DNA of 64,000 nucleotides, from contig CP136062.1 of NCBI GenBank assembly GCA_032622095.1, positions 153,010,875-153,074,874 of the forward strand, given 5' to 3'. Under the pieces are notes generated by a model. The model had not been told where the DNA came from. It did no database searches and saw only the letters and a list, made by a program, of their open reading frames with translations. This document shows, one piece after another, positions 1 through 11,210 of the stretch. This DNA comes from Siphonodentalium dalli (lineage: Eukaryota > Mollusca > Scaphopoda > Gadilida > Siphonodentaliidae). Positions within the stretch are counted from its first letter, which is position 1, and the number at the start of each line of letters is the position of its first letter. Both the position numbers and the translations under genes were made by a program.

Positions 1-721
1 CACAAACTGAATGGTTGTAAATTTGTAATTTGTAAAAACAATGATACCAAAATGTTTGTAGTACTCGGTATTACACGGACTTGTACTTACATACACACAC
101 TACACACGAACCGTTTAATTGTTAACTTGCGCAGACAAGTGGTCATCAACTTAGCAATCCGTGAACCGATTGGATAGCTCTGATAAGCGTTCACCTCTCA
201 ACTTATGATTGGTTATTTCTTTTGTAACTTTGGCCCGCCGTGATTCAATATATTGTTAATCACTCACAGGCAAATGTTTGTCCGTAAGCAATCTACAATA
301 ATCAACAGTAGATCTTTGTGAAATTTGCGAGATTTTGTTAGCTCATTGTTTCATAGTACCGGCGTTCTCACTAATCACAATATGATAGCACGCATTGTAA
401 CTTCCCCATATAAATTGTTGTCAGTTATTTTAGCTCTATAATACATGTCCGTCTAATTTGAACTGGTATTCAGATAACACTGATAACATGTGCATGGGAG
501 CAGAGTGGGGAGTTAGTTTTTTCTAAGTTTTACAGCTGTCTTTTAGGGGTTTCACCTCTCGCCCAGTCTAAGGTATTACAATAATACGGCTAAATTTTCC
601 CTGTACTATGAAACCACTGTGATAGTTAACACAAATTTGTAATTACAAATTAATAAATACAATTTGTATTTACAGGTATAAAATTGTTCATAGTATTGAC
701 CCCAGTTCCTGTCACATTGTA
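1..721. other. No gene seen
   Basis: AT-rich sequence with no exon-like frame, no tandem array and no inverted repeat that I can support. The frames reading across it are short and interrupted. Confidence 0.5.
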
Positions 722-838
722 GCTTTCTATATAGAAATGCCTGCCAAAATATGTCTGGCAAATTTGTGAATGTATGAACGCACCCAACTTTCTGTATAAA
801 AATGCCTGGAAAAAAATCCAGGTAAATTTGCCAGTATA
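722..838 (-). repeat. Diverged PIF/Harbinger-like MITE end
   Basis: Around 735-785 the sequence reads as the right end of the GGGTACGTTCATAC family found intact at 3252, 8594 and 32319: a ...GGCAAATTTG...TGAACGCACCC order. A second copy of the CCTGG...AATTTGCCAGT arm follows at about 806-838. No clean partner end or TSD is visible, so this is a decayed or solo terminus. Confidence 0.4.
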
Positions 839-839
839 T

Positions 840-1335
840 CACACCTGGTTCAGTGGTCATGCTGATGTGCTATGACGCTGAATTACTATGATGGTATAGG
901 GTAAAACAAAAGGTACCGTTATATTTTATTAATTTGTCTTTTTCGCTGTGTTCCGATAATCTTAACATATCCAGGGAAAGCCACCATGCGTAAAAAACAT
1001 TCAAAAGCATATTTATAGAGAAATAATTTTAATACTGATTGTATTAGTTGTTGAATATCGACTATAATCAAGATGATTATTCACGTCGTTTTAGAAACAC
1101 CATCGCAGGCATTATTATATATTTTCTAAACAATATGTGTTCTTAATTGAATGTTCATACACACATTGGTTTTTTCTCAAATCGCTGGGATTAGCCAAAC
1201 ATCGCGATAATGACAACTTTAGAAAATATAACGGTACGCTTTCGTAACGGCATCAGATTGCACTATCCGCATCATAGCAATTCAGCAGGACCACCAGCAT
1301 CATAACATATTAGCAGGACCACTTGACCAGGGGTG
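840..1335. mobile_element. MITE, TIR family CTGGTCAAGTGGTC, copy 1
   Basis: A non-autonomous inverted-repeat element of about 0.5 kb. The left end reads ACACCTGGTTCAGTGGTCAT and the right end is its reverse complement (GGACCACTTGACCAGGGGTG). Next to each end is a ...GCTATGATGC... / ...GCATCATAGC... subterminal repeat. The interior matches the copy at 11211-11733 over its whole length at roughly 85 percent by eye. No transposase frame is present. The superfamily is not determined. Confidence 0.75.
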
Positions 1336-1355
1336 GGTATGTGCACGCGGTCTCA

Positions 1356-1573
1356 GGAGAGATTCTCGCATTATTTTGTTTGACATAACAGCGGGGTGTG
1401 TTCTCTTACTTTTCAGTGGCACCGATTAAATTCATTGTAAGTTTTATTGCTGCCCAGCATAACGGTGTCAACAATGTTTGTATATATAGGGTGATTATGT
1501 GGTCATTGATGCATTAATTAGAACCGGAAAACACTCACAATGCGAAACACCGTTGATTAAATAGAGAGGTTAG
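1356..1573 (+). repeat. Dispersed repeat R1, copy 1
   Basis: About 215 bp shared in the same orientation with 4715-4930. Common blocks include TTTGACATAACAGCGGGGTG, CAGTGGCACCGATTAA, ATAACGGTGTCAACAATGTT and GGGTGATTATGTG. It has no coding potential. Its class is unknown. Confidence 0.7.
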
Positions 1574-3081
1574 CGGGGGGGGGGGCAGTAAAAAAAATGC
1601 AGGAAGGTATACCGGGTGGGTGGGTGATCCGAATGGCAAAAGCGCATGTTTACGACCTGAAGCATTTTATTTACTAGAGACTTTTGTGCCCATAATTTAC
1701 ATTAGTAAGAGTTTAAAACATATAATTATAACGGCAAAAACACCATACGTTAAAGGCACGTGAGGCCTTAGTTGTCGAAATATTCATATTTGTTCCAATC
1801 ACCGTAAACAGAAAAACATTAAAACGCATACAGTTTCGTTCATATATACCATGACCATCGCGTAAACAGCATGTTATCATAAAGATTTACTATATTTTAC
1901 CTAAGCAAGAGCAAGATTGTGTTACAGAAGACAGCACAGTGCTGCTGGCTAATCACACACAAATGGCATAAACGCTCTTTATTCGTTCCATATCAGGAAT
2001 TCACCAACAAAGAACGCTCTTTATTTTTAACATCATAATATAAACAAACACCAGAAAAGTAACTTTTTATGCTTTTGTTTACATAACAATGGTCAAAGAT
2101 ATGACAATAACATACTGTTTATGCGATATTTCTTATTTGTATACGGACAAAGTCTGTCTACATTTTGTTGTTCTTTCTGTTTGTGGCGTTATTTGACGGG
2201 TGGAAATATTTTCACAGGATACCCACCGCCAAGGCCAACCGTACCTTTAATGGGACCTCATATGGGCTTTAGTGGAGATGACATTAAGCAATATCATATG
2301 GGACGGTGAGGTGGAAAACTTCCTTCATGACACCCTTCGGAAAAAAAAACTCGGCATGGACAATTTTAGAAGAAAAACATTTGTGAAATCTTAAATCATA
2401 TATTTTCATTAAAATTTAAAGTAAAAATAGGATGGAGACCTTCAAAAACCTGTAAATAAAACAGTTCAGAAAATGTATAATTAAAATAAATTATGGGCTT
2501 TCTTCATGAACTTATGAAACAACATTGAGATTAGAAACGTCAACAGTCATGTACAAATAAATAACTTTAAAATGCAAACTATATAAAATAAACTTAGATC
2601 TTTCTTGATAGAACTTAACTATTATAAAACAGCCAATAATAAATAAAAGAGAATATAAACTTCAACAGTCTTGTAAACATAAAAAGCTTCGGGATAAGTA
2701 AAACTGAAAAAATAAACATGTCCTGATGCAACAAAGACCTTTGAGCGTATATCATTGTGTGCATGGAAAAAGAGCGAGCAACTGTCTCAAACATTAATAT
2801 GTCCTTGATTTGATTTCTGGAACACACAAGGCACAAGAAATGGGTGGTCATAGTAAGCTGAATATATACATGTATATATGATGTTACATTCAATTATGTA
2901 TTAATGCATTTGTGTTATTATACTTACATTAGGCACTTGATTATGTAAACTCTCTTATCACAAATGTGAAGAGAGAGATATAATGAATGATTAAAACTTG
3001 AAGAAACCAAGACAGTCGGGTACCTACATAGATCAATGACCTAAGATGATCCAAGTTGATCATTTAACCATGTTTTCGATT
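1574..3081. other. No gene seen
   Basis: About 1.5 kb of AT-rich DNA with G-run and A-run patches (G9 near 1577). Small frames at 2121-2309 (+) and 2615-2893 (-) show no recognisable motif, signal peptide or splice context and are probably chance. Confidence 0.5.
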
Positions 3082-3860
3082 AAAGTGATTTGAAACACTC
3101 CGGTAGGGCGATCAAATAGAAATGGATAATCATCTTGCTCAAAGTAGTAATTATTACAAATATTATATCCAAATTGACAACAAACACCGTCATTCTTGTA
3201 TATTATTTAAATACAATGACTCTCGATGGCTAAATCGTTTTTGTTAGCTTAGGATACGTTTATACGCTGGCAAGTTTGCACTGTATGTTTTTGCAGGCAT
3301 TTCGTCATAGAAAACCACATGGTGGCAGAATACGAACAGAAACATGCACATAACATCCATCCTTACCAAAGCTGACGACATGAGAAGTAAAATTTATGTA
3401 GTTCCTCTTGTAACGGTGCTACTGTAATTTACCTTCAAATACCTGTATGATTGATTCTCGCTAGATAATTGCATGCTATTTACAGGCAAATTCCGGTAGC
3501 ATCGTTACAGGCGGAACTACAGAGATTTTACTTCGCGCGTAGTTAGCTGTGATACAGTTGCATCTATATGCTTGTTTCCGTCAATATTTTGGCACCATAT
3601 CGTTTTCTACGACAAAATGCCTGCAAACAATACCGTGCAAACTTGTCAGTGTGTGAACGTACCCTTATCACAGATAGTTGCGTCCCGAATAGAGAATTAA
3701 ATATTTACAATTGCGCGTAGTTCAGACGATGTTTTCTATGGAGTGGTACGGTCGATTTGTTTGAAATTTTCGGTGATATTACCAGAATGCTATATTCCTC
3801 CAGTTGGCATAGTGCCTGAATACTAAATTATTTTCACGCACCCGAATAAGTACACAATAT
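3082..3860 (+). repeat. Older dispersed repeat R2, interrupted by a MITE
   Basis: The two parts 3082-3251 and 3665-3860 together match the continuous sequence at 15351-15727. Shared blocks include AACACTCCGGT, CTTGCTCAAAGTAG, ATGACTCTCGATGGC and AGTTGGCATAG. The 413 bp between them belong to the Harbinger-like element at 3252-3664. The 15 kb copy is therefore the unoccupied version. Confidence 0.85.
3252..3664. mobile_element. PIF/Harbinger-like MITE, TTA TSD
   Basis: The element opens GGATACGTTTATACGCTGGC and closes with the inverted end ...GTGTGAACGTACCC. It is flanked by TTA on both sides (3249-3251 and 3665-3667), while the unoccupied paralogue at about 15526 has a single TTTA site. Subterminal inverted blocks (AAGTTTGCA, GCAGGCATTTCGTC, AAAACCACATGGTG) pair between the arms. 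A three-base TWA duplication with G-rich tips is the known hallmark of PIF/Harbinger. There is no coding capacity. Confidence 0.85.
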
Positions 3861-4269
3861 GTCTTTAAAACAGCTAATGGAACAGGTTAACTGTCATTTG
3901 AACTAAGGGAAATAATTGTTTAGTCATATGAATGATACCAGTACGGTTTTATGCGGTTTTAGACCAAAATTATTGAACTTTGGGGGTGGTGGGTGTAAAA
4001 CAAATTGGGAGTAAACAAATATTTTTTTTTGCAGGTTTGGGGGATGCTCGAAATGTCAGCTGCAAAAAACCTGCACACATTCCTGCAAATGTGTTACAAC
4101 CCCTCCCCTTGGATATTGGAGATTTAATTTAATAGGCCATTGTGATACGAATGGGATTGGAAATAAGAAATTTCCTCATATCGGAATTTGGAATGATATA
4201 AATATATCTTCATCTGATAGAAAACCATATATATACTATTTGTAAATTTCCATACAAAATGGTGTCTCC
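3861..4269. other. No gene seen
   Basis: About 0.4 kb with a G/T-rich patch and a TTTTTTTTT run near 4022. Nothing recognisable. Confidence 0.4.
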
Positions 4270-4560
4270 CATTCAGTTAAAAGGGTATACATTGGAATGG
4301 TCTATAATTTAATTGGAGGGGGTTCAGGATAAATTATTAAATGACAGTCGGACGAAAATATAATACAAGTGCTGAAGGATTCATATTCATTGGCGGTAAA
4401 TGTTCAGATAATAAGTTCAACAAACGTCGTTTGTTGAACTTATTGTCTGAACATTGCATCAGGGAACTACTCATTGATGAGTATTTTGCAAAGAAAGGTT
4501 TAAATGAACATTATCTAAAGAAATAATGACATCGGTTCGAAGGGGTTAACCAATATGACC
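4270..4560 (+). repeat. Dispersed repeat R3 with a 53-bp hairpin
   Basis: Positions 4401-4453 form a near-perfect palindrome (TGTTCAGATAATAAGTTCAA, then its complement) with only about three central bases unpaired and one mismatch. The surrounding sequence matches the reverse complement of 12060-12260, including the TGGAATGGTCTAT block. In that other copy the hairpin has decayed. The 61-codon frame here simply reads through the hairpin and is not taken as a gene. Confidence 0.75.
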
Positions 4561-4714
4561 AGATGTTATTTCATATTTTAGTGAATATCCCAAATATTAT
4601 ATATTCAAATAATTACCGAACATTTTGGGGTTGGGGAACAAGTTATATCAACTTATGTGATATGACTAGATATAATGTAGACACTGTATTATAGTATCAC
4701 CATTATACGGCTTC

Positions 4715-4930
4715 TCGAGAGATTCTGGTATTATTATGTTTGACATAACAGCGGGGTGTGCTCCCGGGCCGTAGTGTTCAGTGGCACCGATTAATTTCAT
4801 TGAAAGTTTTATTGCCACCTACCATAACGGTGTCAACAATGTTTGAGATAGGGTGATTATGTGCTAATGATACACTAATTATATCCGGAAGACACTTTAC
4901 AAGATACATCACCTTCGATTAAATGGCGAA
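4715..4930 (+). repeat. Dispersed repeat R1, copy 2
   Basis: Second copy of the repeat at 1356-1573, with the same block order and scattered substitutions. It contains a CTCCCGGGCC stretch absent from copy 1. Confidence 0.7.
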
Positions 4931-4960
4931 CTTTGAGATTTAATTTAATGCCAACGCGAA

Positions 4961-5031
4961 TATTGTCTGTTACCAAGCGAATAAAGTTAGAAATAACAAT
5001 TATCTCACAATTGCTAATGAGTTTCCACGAT
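4961..5031 (+). repeat. 71-bp direct repeat, left copy
   Basis: Starts TATTGTCTGTTACCAAGCGA and ends GTTTCCACGAT. It is identical to 6402-6472. The two copies bracket a LINE remnant, a CpG-rich patch and a TA microsatellite. Confidence 0.9.
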
Positions 5032-5039
5032 GTTTGTAA

Positions 5040-5699
5040 TACACGCTTCTGTCTACCACTGAGTCTCGCTTGTCTTGTTCTAAAAACTACTTTTGTGACA
5101 TTATGCAAATACTTGATCAATATGACTTATCGAATTACCTTTACCAATTTGCCACAGAGTCTCTTTTTCCGGACAAAAACTCGTGGAAACATATTTTTAA
5201 CACAGGAATGGAAACATCACACGCGGATGCATGAAAATCAAGAACAAATTCTGACCCAAGTTTTTCTCTCTTCAATAGAATACACACAGAATTATGTATG
5301 TCCTATGTTTGGCGCCTATGCAAATTATATCCAGAAGACAAGACCATGTATCTCACAATTGGCAAATTGATAAGCCAAATAGGAATCAACAGAGAAATTT
5401 CATGTACGAACTGTGATTCTACCACGACCGACATTTTGTCTCATATATTCATTGATTGTACGGCCATGTTTTCGTTTAGAAATGAGATGGAATATTTTAT
5501 TATGGATGCACTTAATGCCTACATCAAATACGAATCGCTCTCAGGAGAAGCCAAATTAAGTGTGCTCCTTGGCAACTTATCAGAAATTGAGAGCGATATA
5601 ATGATTGAAGATGACGACATTCCAATTATAATTTTCAAAAATGTTGTCAAAATGTGGCAAGCTTATTACCTATATGCTGGTATGACCGGTGTTACTTAA
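5040..5699 (+). pseudogene. LINE ORF2 C-terminal remnant (zf-RVT-like)
   Basis: Several overlapping frames together give the tail of a non-LTR retrotransposon polyprotein. The first segment, about 5110-5200, reads ...LDQYDLSNYLYQF... and PDKNSWKHIF. A frameshift follows, then WKHHTRMHENQEQI near 5212. From about 5290 a frame runs WRLCKLYPEDKT..., then a zinc-finger-like C-x2-C-x9-H-x4-C (CTNC...LSHIFIDC) and an acidic tail, ending at the stop at 5697-5699. The zinc-finger order is that of the RT-associated finger of CR1/jockey-type elements. At least two frameshifts and the missing catalytic RT core make this a dead fragment. Clade assignment is uncertain. Confidence 0.65.
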
Positions 5700-5929
5700 T
5701 ATAGTGCACATTTGACCTTCTTTTTATTCATACATATATTTCCCACTATAATATTGTCATCGAAATGAATATGTCACATATAATTATATATATACCTCAC
5801 TATACTTCACTTTAACTATATACGTGACACGTGATATCCAGGTTATAATATGTCTCCAATTCTCACACGAATTATATTATATTGAAAACGCACTTGCTTT
5901 ATAAAACCATTCAAGTATACAAATAAATC

Positions 5930-6210
5930 GTGTAAGTTGCGTGTACACGTGTGCCTGTGCGCGTTGGTGCGTGCGTCCCATTCGGTTGGGATCAGTTGGC
6001 CATGTAGGATGACAATCCAATGCTTCAGTATATCCTGCGCGTCCGGGTGCACGTGTGTGCGTTTGGCATACACCAATGCATGCCGTTGTGGCTGCGCCCC
6101 TATGTGTGCGTACCATACGGCAACGAAATGGCGTTCGGATGCATTACTACCGCGTGTAGTCATGCCGAACAGTACGTGACGGTACGTGTACGTAGGCGCG
6201 CAGACCCAAC
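5930..6210. other. Local CpG-rich patch
   Basis: About 280 bp with many CG and CACGTG/GTGCGT motifs in an otherwise AT-rich setting. Open frames exist on both strands because stops are AT-rich, not because of visible protein similarity. No exon signals were identified. Confidence 0.4.
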
Positions 6211-6221
6211 TCCATGCATAA

Positions 6222-6222
<1 letters not shown>

Positions 6223-6289
<67 letters not shown>
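6223..6289. repeat. (TA)n microsatellite
   Basis: A near-uninterrupted TA run with one A-A break at about 6256. Confidence 0.95.
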
Positions 6290-6291
<2 letters not shown>

Positions 6292-6401
6292 ATATACTTT
6301 TGATTGTTCATATGCTTATGTATAAGCGTTTGTATCATGTTCTTTATTTGCCATTTGTTCATATATAATCTTCAGTAATGGAGGATAATTAAAGATATAT
6401 A

Positions 6402-6472
6402 TATTGTCTGTTACCAAGCGAATAAAGTTAGAAATAACAATTATCTCACAATTGCTAATGAGTTTCCACGAT
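6402..6472 (+). repeat. 71-bp direct repeat, right copy
   Basis: Identical to 4961-5031. The following base differs (CTAGCTG here, GTTTGT there), so the identity ends sharply. Confidence 0.9.
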
Positions 6473-7275
6473 CTAGCTGTCTTCTTATGTCTGATTTCAT
6501 ATGTGTCATTCATGCATATTTTATATGGTTGAGCATTAAAATTATCTATCTACATGTATATATCTGAAATGTGAGAGATTCATAGGCCCGATTGGAGCCA
6601 TTGACTTAATTGCTAGTTGAGCTGCCAATAGACCACCATTGATGGAATTATATATACCGTAACGAATAATGAATGCAGCGGGTTACCTCCATTGATTTTT
6701 GTTAGAGTTATTTCCCTTGTTGGGCTTGGAAAATAGCAATGTTTAATATGTGCAATACGTTAAGAATTTATACTAAAGTACCAACATTTGAATTGGATTA
6801 TCGTTTGGTTTAGTATTAAACCAATATGTGGGGAGGGATACATTGGCTGGATTCTTCATCTCAGTTTATCGCTTTCAATGGGGTTCACGACGGGAGCTGC
6901 GCTGGTGCAGCATTAAAGATCCTATGTCAGACTGCCAGTGCATTTTCTTATATATGCGAGTCTCCTATATAGAGAGCCTCGTCTATATATACGAGAAAGT
7001 ACTGGCTTAATTTGTCAACATTGTTAGGCCAATGTATTCTCTTATATGCAGGACTCCATTTCAGGAAGCTCCAGTCATGGGTGTGTCAAACCTACATTAT
7101 AAGTTCTGTTATACCACATGTGATATAATTAAACAGTTATATACCTGACTCACAACCTTCTATTACGAACGAATCCATCATACAATCGATCGTATCACCC
7201 GTACGTATAGCCATAGTAACAGATATAACAATCTACTGAAAATACTCAGCAAGTCCGAAGAGCATATATGTAGAG
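6473..7275. other. No gene; degenerate copies of the 67-bp hairpin
   Basis: Around 6938-7006 and 7029-7065 there are mutated relatives of the hairpin family found near-perfect at 27039 (CCAGTGCATTTTCTTATATATGCGAG..., AGGCCAATGTATTCTCTTATATG). Apart from these, nothing is recognisable. Confidence 0.5.
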
Positions 7276-7500
7276 TTATATGGAGGCACGGTCTCATGCA
7301 GTATGGGTGTCCATTGTTTCAAATGTGCTTAATTCAGTGAACGTGAACAAATTCTCATTTCTTATCGAAATGGCCTTGTATCGATCGGTCCCTCAACTCA
7401 GATCAAGCTTGAAAATTGGTCCGGAATTTCGCCCATGCCGGGGTTCGAATCCGTGCCAACCTATAGTCTATAGCCAAGACTGATGCGTTCTTATCCACGA
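7276..7500. repeat. SINE-like dispersed repeat with tRNA-like patch
   Basis: The first ~100 bp (ATGGAGGCACGG... TTTCAAATGTGCTTAATTCA) recur at 32655-32750. The second half contains GGGGTTCGAATCCGTGCC, which resembles a tRNA T-arm/B-box, and a diverged anticodon-stem-like hairpin (AGTCT/AGACT) on the minus strand. No clean cloverleaf can be drawn. A tRNA-derived SINE head is a possibility only. Confidence 0.4.
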
Positions 7501-7844
7501 CCTATATATAACCACCTCGGCTACGGAAAGATCCGGAAAAAAAGCACTTTCACCGATAGTTGGGAAGTGTATATCTAAGTCTGAACATGGCTCTAATATT
7601 GACACAGAATGGATCTCCCATTATATTTCAAAAGTATGCACAATGCACTTACTCCGACATTGTACCTGCCCATGCACAAATGACTCCGTGATGACCCGCC
7701 TCAGCGAAAACCAATTTTGGTTCAGTGCGTTAGATATATTAACTTTCAAACATCAACTATCAAATATATCTTCACAAAATTTTCGTTAAAACATTATATT
7801 TCGATCACAAACATAACATGGTGCAACTATTTGGCAAGAGGCTG
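7501..7844. other. No gene seen
   Basis: Nothing recognisable. A short frame from 7717 runs into the following repeat arm. Confidence 0.4.
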
Positions 7845-8040
7845 CTTTAACATTGTCCAGTGCGCGCTCCATGTCTCTCACTCTCATTCTATACAATTCA
7901 ATCTACCCCCACCCCCTCTACAAAACACAGGAAACACATTGCGCAACTATATGCAAAGAAGTTTTTCGCCTTAATGTTGTATAATATTACTTATCGTGTG
8001 TCGGTATATTTCTCAGGCGACTTTTGAGATAAAAGGCGGA
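7845..8040 (+). repeat. Inverted-repeat arm, left
   Basis: Pairs with 10165-10372 on the opposite strand: shared TCTCACTCTCATTCT, TAATATTACT, and GGCGACTTTTGAGATAAAA. The arms are about 200 bp, roughly 80 percent alike and 2.1 kb apart, and enclose the Harbinger-like element at 8594-9940. Confidence 0.65.
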
Positions 8041-8590
8041 TTGGTGTAAGGAAGGCTACACCCCTGTCCGGAAGATATCTTACACTTTACCTAAACAGCT
8101 CATTGTTTACAAACGCATACACCGCTACTCTAATAACGTTTACCTTCGGCGTCCCGTTTGAGGGCCAACATGGATTGGAAGTTAGAACAACATTACTCGG
8201 TTTGTAGATAAATTCCTGTCTTCCACACGTCGTTACAGTTACAAGATCTGAGCATCTTGATCAGAAAGTAAACTCGCGTCAGATGGCGGATTTTTATGTA
8301 AAATAGGCGAGCGATTTTACTTGCGGCGTGTATACCTTGTTGTGTTCACCCTTCTGAAAACATTCTGGAATTCGATGCTGTTCTGGCCAATGACAGACAC
8401 GCGGTTTATATAAACAAGTTTCCGTGCCGGACTGCGATATTCGTTCAGGTGGGCCGTTATACCCTGCTCAGCCTAGAAACACGTGCCTCTGGGATAAAAT
8501 AATTGGAGTATCCAGTTCATTCCTACATTGTTCTACAAACATAAAGGAATATGCAACGTATTTCCAAACTCACAGAGGGAAGTTGCCCTT
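8041..8590. other. No gene seen
   Basis: Moderately GC-balanced sequence without exon signals or protein similarity that I recognise. Confidence 0.4.
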
Positions 8591-8593
8591 TAA

Positions 8594-9237
8594 GGGTACG
8601 TTAATACACTGGCAAGTTTGCATGGTATGGTTTGCAGGCATTTTGTCGTAGAAAACGATATGGTGCCATAATATGAACGGAAACATGCACATAAAGTGCA
8701 TCGGTGCCACAGCTAACTACGTGCGAAGTAAAATCTCTGTAGTTCCACTTGTATATATCGATGCTACCGGAATTTGCCTTTAATCTCGCAAGAATAAATC
8801 ATACAGGTATTTAAAGGCAAATTCCAGTAGCACTGTTACATGCATGTGGAACTAGATAAATGTTACTTCTCGATTACCGAAAACAGAAAGACCCGGCCCC
8901 GAGAGATCACACACCGACCGAAATAACCCCGTGAAAATTCGACTAAATCGTGCGTTTATAGCTGTCTGAATCATCGATGCGATGAGAGCGATAGATTGCC
9001 TGCATATGCCCCCGCCCAGCCTGATGTGATTGTGTGTCTCGGTGAGTGGTGTCATCCCGATAGGCTGTATAATATAGTTATCCGTTATCAAATCACGTAA
9101 ACCTTTGATGACTGGATGCTCGCTCGGCGAGACCATCCAGTTGTGAAAGGATGATTGACCAGTTAAAGTGACACAATAGACCCGTTTGCCTTATTTGTAT
9201 CACAAAGTACCCGATCGACATTAATCACATACTTATG

Positions 9238-9276
<39 letters not shown>

Positions 9277-9940
9277 AACTACACAACAATATATATTGTA
9301 TTTTTTGGAAGATCTAATTTATAGAACTAAGCATTAACAATAAGTTTTGTGGAATCTCGACTAATGGGTCAATTCAAACATCCAGGTGTTGTCAACATGT
9401 TCGATATGAGCTTCTCCCCTGAATCATACGTGTACATTCCTATATACAACAGAGTTCTGTGTCAAAACTGATCCATGCATTAATTATACTAAAGAGGAAA
9501 TGTGATGAGATTGTCTCAGACATGTGCACGTCAAACATATATGACCATATATATATATATATTATATCAAAAGTTTCTCCCATATTAGGATCAGAATTGC
9601 TTGATGTGTCACTTTTACAGTCTCTCTCAATGTATAATAAGGATAATGTTGTGCAGCCAAATGACGAAAAATCACCATACACCTCGAGATACCTATAACA
9701 CGTCGGGTATTATGTATATATATTTCATTACATGTATTTCACTTTATTATTTTTTCTCAAATACTGTATTGTATATATGGTTTAATGAGAATAAACATAT
9801 TTGAAAATTCGTGTCTTTTGTTTTGGTAAAGATGCAAGTTATATGCACGTTTCTGTTCATAGTATGGCACCATGTGGTTTTCTATGACGAAATGCCTGCA
9901 AAAACATACCGTGCAAATTTGCCAGTGTATAAAAGTACCC
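8594..9940. mobile_element. PIF/Harbinger-like element, TAA TSD, 1.35 kb
   Basis: Opens GGGTACGTTAATACACTGGC and closes with the inverted ...GCCAGTGTATAAAAGTACCC. It is flanked by TAA at 8591-8593 and 9941-9943. Subterminal arms match the 413-bp element at 3252 (AAGTTTGCATGGTAT, GCAGGCATTTTGTCGTAG, GAAAACGATATGGTGCC). The interior (8870-9800) is unique, includes a TA microsatellite at 9239-9270, and has no transposase signature. The 94-codon minus frame at 8852-9136 is unidentified. Either it is a longer non-autonomous copy or the interior is a nested insertion. Confidence 0.8.
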
Positions 9941-10164
9941 TAAACCGACTCGTAATATTAAGTGTGCAAATTAAACTTATAGTAATTTATCGCTCTAGTG
10001 GTCCAAATAGGTCTATCGATACACGAAACACTCTTTGTATCTCACTATAACTCATTAAAGTTTAATAAATTAATAAATGTATCACCACCTCAGTAAAAAT
10101 GCTTCGGCGTGGAGTATTAAAGATATATATATGTTACAGTTAAAACGTATAATCAGTTATTACG

Positions 10165-10372
10165 CCAATATACGCATTTTATCTCAAAAGTCGCCTGATA
10201 AATAATCCGACACAAGAATATAGTAATATCATGCAACATTAGGCGAAGACGTCTTTTTCCAAATAGTCGAGAAAATGTGGTTCCCACGTGTGTTTTGTGC
10301 GGAGCGAGCTATAGAAATGATTTGTAGAGAGTGAGGGTGAGAATGAGAGACCTGTCGCGCGCTGGATAATGT
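10165..10372 (-). repeat. Inverted-repeat arm, right
   Basis: Reverse-complement partner of 7845-8040. Just beyond it, CCGAATATTCGAATATTCC is a short palindromic patch near 10379-10397. Confidence 0.65.
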
Positions 10373-10708
10373 TGGGTTCCGAATATTCGAATATTCCTCA
10401 GAACATCCTAATATTCGGCATAACACTATTGATTTGGCTTTCGGTCTTAATTGAATACCTCGGGTTCTGTCTAATTCACGACACTATATACATCCCAGTA
10501 AACATTGCGGCAACAATTCGGACCAAGTTATATATATAGATGCCGGATAACGAGGTGATGGTATCCTGGCACTGAACCAGCACCAAACTGTAACCTGGCA
10601 CCAAACCAATACCGGACTGGGACACAGTTATCACCATATAATATATATGTGATTATTAAAAAAAAAAAAGGTTTTCTAAATATATATATATTACAAAATT
10701 ATATATAT
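10373..10708. other. No gene seen
   Basis: Short GGCACYRAACCA repeats near 10568-10612, an A11 run at 10658-10668 and TA-rich sequence leading into the next element. Confidence 0.4.
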
Positions 10709-11129
10709 ACTAGCCGATGAGCCCGACGTTGTCCGGGCTATTCAAAAACCAAATTTCCAAGTCGATAGCTCCACCGTTTCCTATATCTGGTCTGCGCAGC
10801 GCGAAGCTGGCGTCGCACGGGCTCGGCGACCAGATAAAATTCGTATCCGGGGCAAGATACATTCACATAGCAAATTTCAAGTCGATAGCTCCACCCGTTT
10901 CCGAGATCTCGTCTGCGCATGCGCGAAGCTGGCGTCGCACGGGCTCGGCGACCCGATAAAATTCGTATCTGTGGCAAGATACATTCACATAGCAAATTTC
11001 AAGTCGATAGCTCCACCCGTTTCCGAGATCTCGTCTGCGCATGCGCGAAGCTGGCGTCGCACGGGCTCGGCAACCCGATAAAATTCGTACTAAGATACAG
11101 AGGTCTTCAAAATATATATGAGATATATT
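10709..11129 (+). mobile_element. ACTAG element, family A, three core repeats
   Basis: Begins ACTAGCCGATGAGCCCGACG, where AGCCCGAC/GTCCGGGCT form a small bulged hairpin. A core of about 122 bp follows in three copies (starts near 10751, 10872, 10994), then the tail AGAGGTCTTCAAAATATATATGAGA. The (CAGA)n region seen in other copies is reduced to ACAGAGG. Core repeats plus a tetranucleotide-type tail recall the pearl/DINE (Helentron-associated) architecture described from bivalves and flies. That link is structural inference. The open frames inside are core translations. Confidence 0.75.
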
Positions 11130-11210
11130 AAAAACAATTATAATAGTCAATGGAGAATGTAGCAATAACATAAAGTCGGATTCCGCATAATAATATAATA
11201 ATTGAAGTAT

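Noticed and set aside
4933..5370. 145-codon plus frame as an intact gene
   Set aside because: It crosses a frameshifted LINE tail and the 71-bp direct repeat; similarity jumps between frames.
6147..6362. (IY)n-rich minus frame
   Set aside because: Translation of a TA microsatellite.
7420..7510. tRNA gene on the minus strand
   Set aside because: There is a TTCGAA T-loop-like motif and an anticodon-stem-like hairpin, but no U33, no proper T-stem and no acceptor stem. At most a decayed tRNA-derived SINE.
8852..9136. Transposase of the 1.35-kb Harbinger-like element
   Set aside because: 94 codons without a DDE or Myb-like pattern; no support.
10709..10745. Hammerhead ribozyme at the ACTAG start (CCGATGAGCCCGAC...GTCCGGGCT)
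   Set aside because: The GATGAG plus stem resembles the hammerhead core, but CTGATGA is CCGATGA here and the required GAAA after stem II is absent.
10709..11171. Arg-rich frames repeated over every ACTAG family A copy
   Set aside because: The frame is the 122-bp core read through. It appears on both strands, shifts between units and has no start context.
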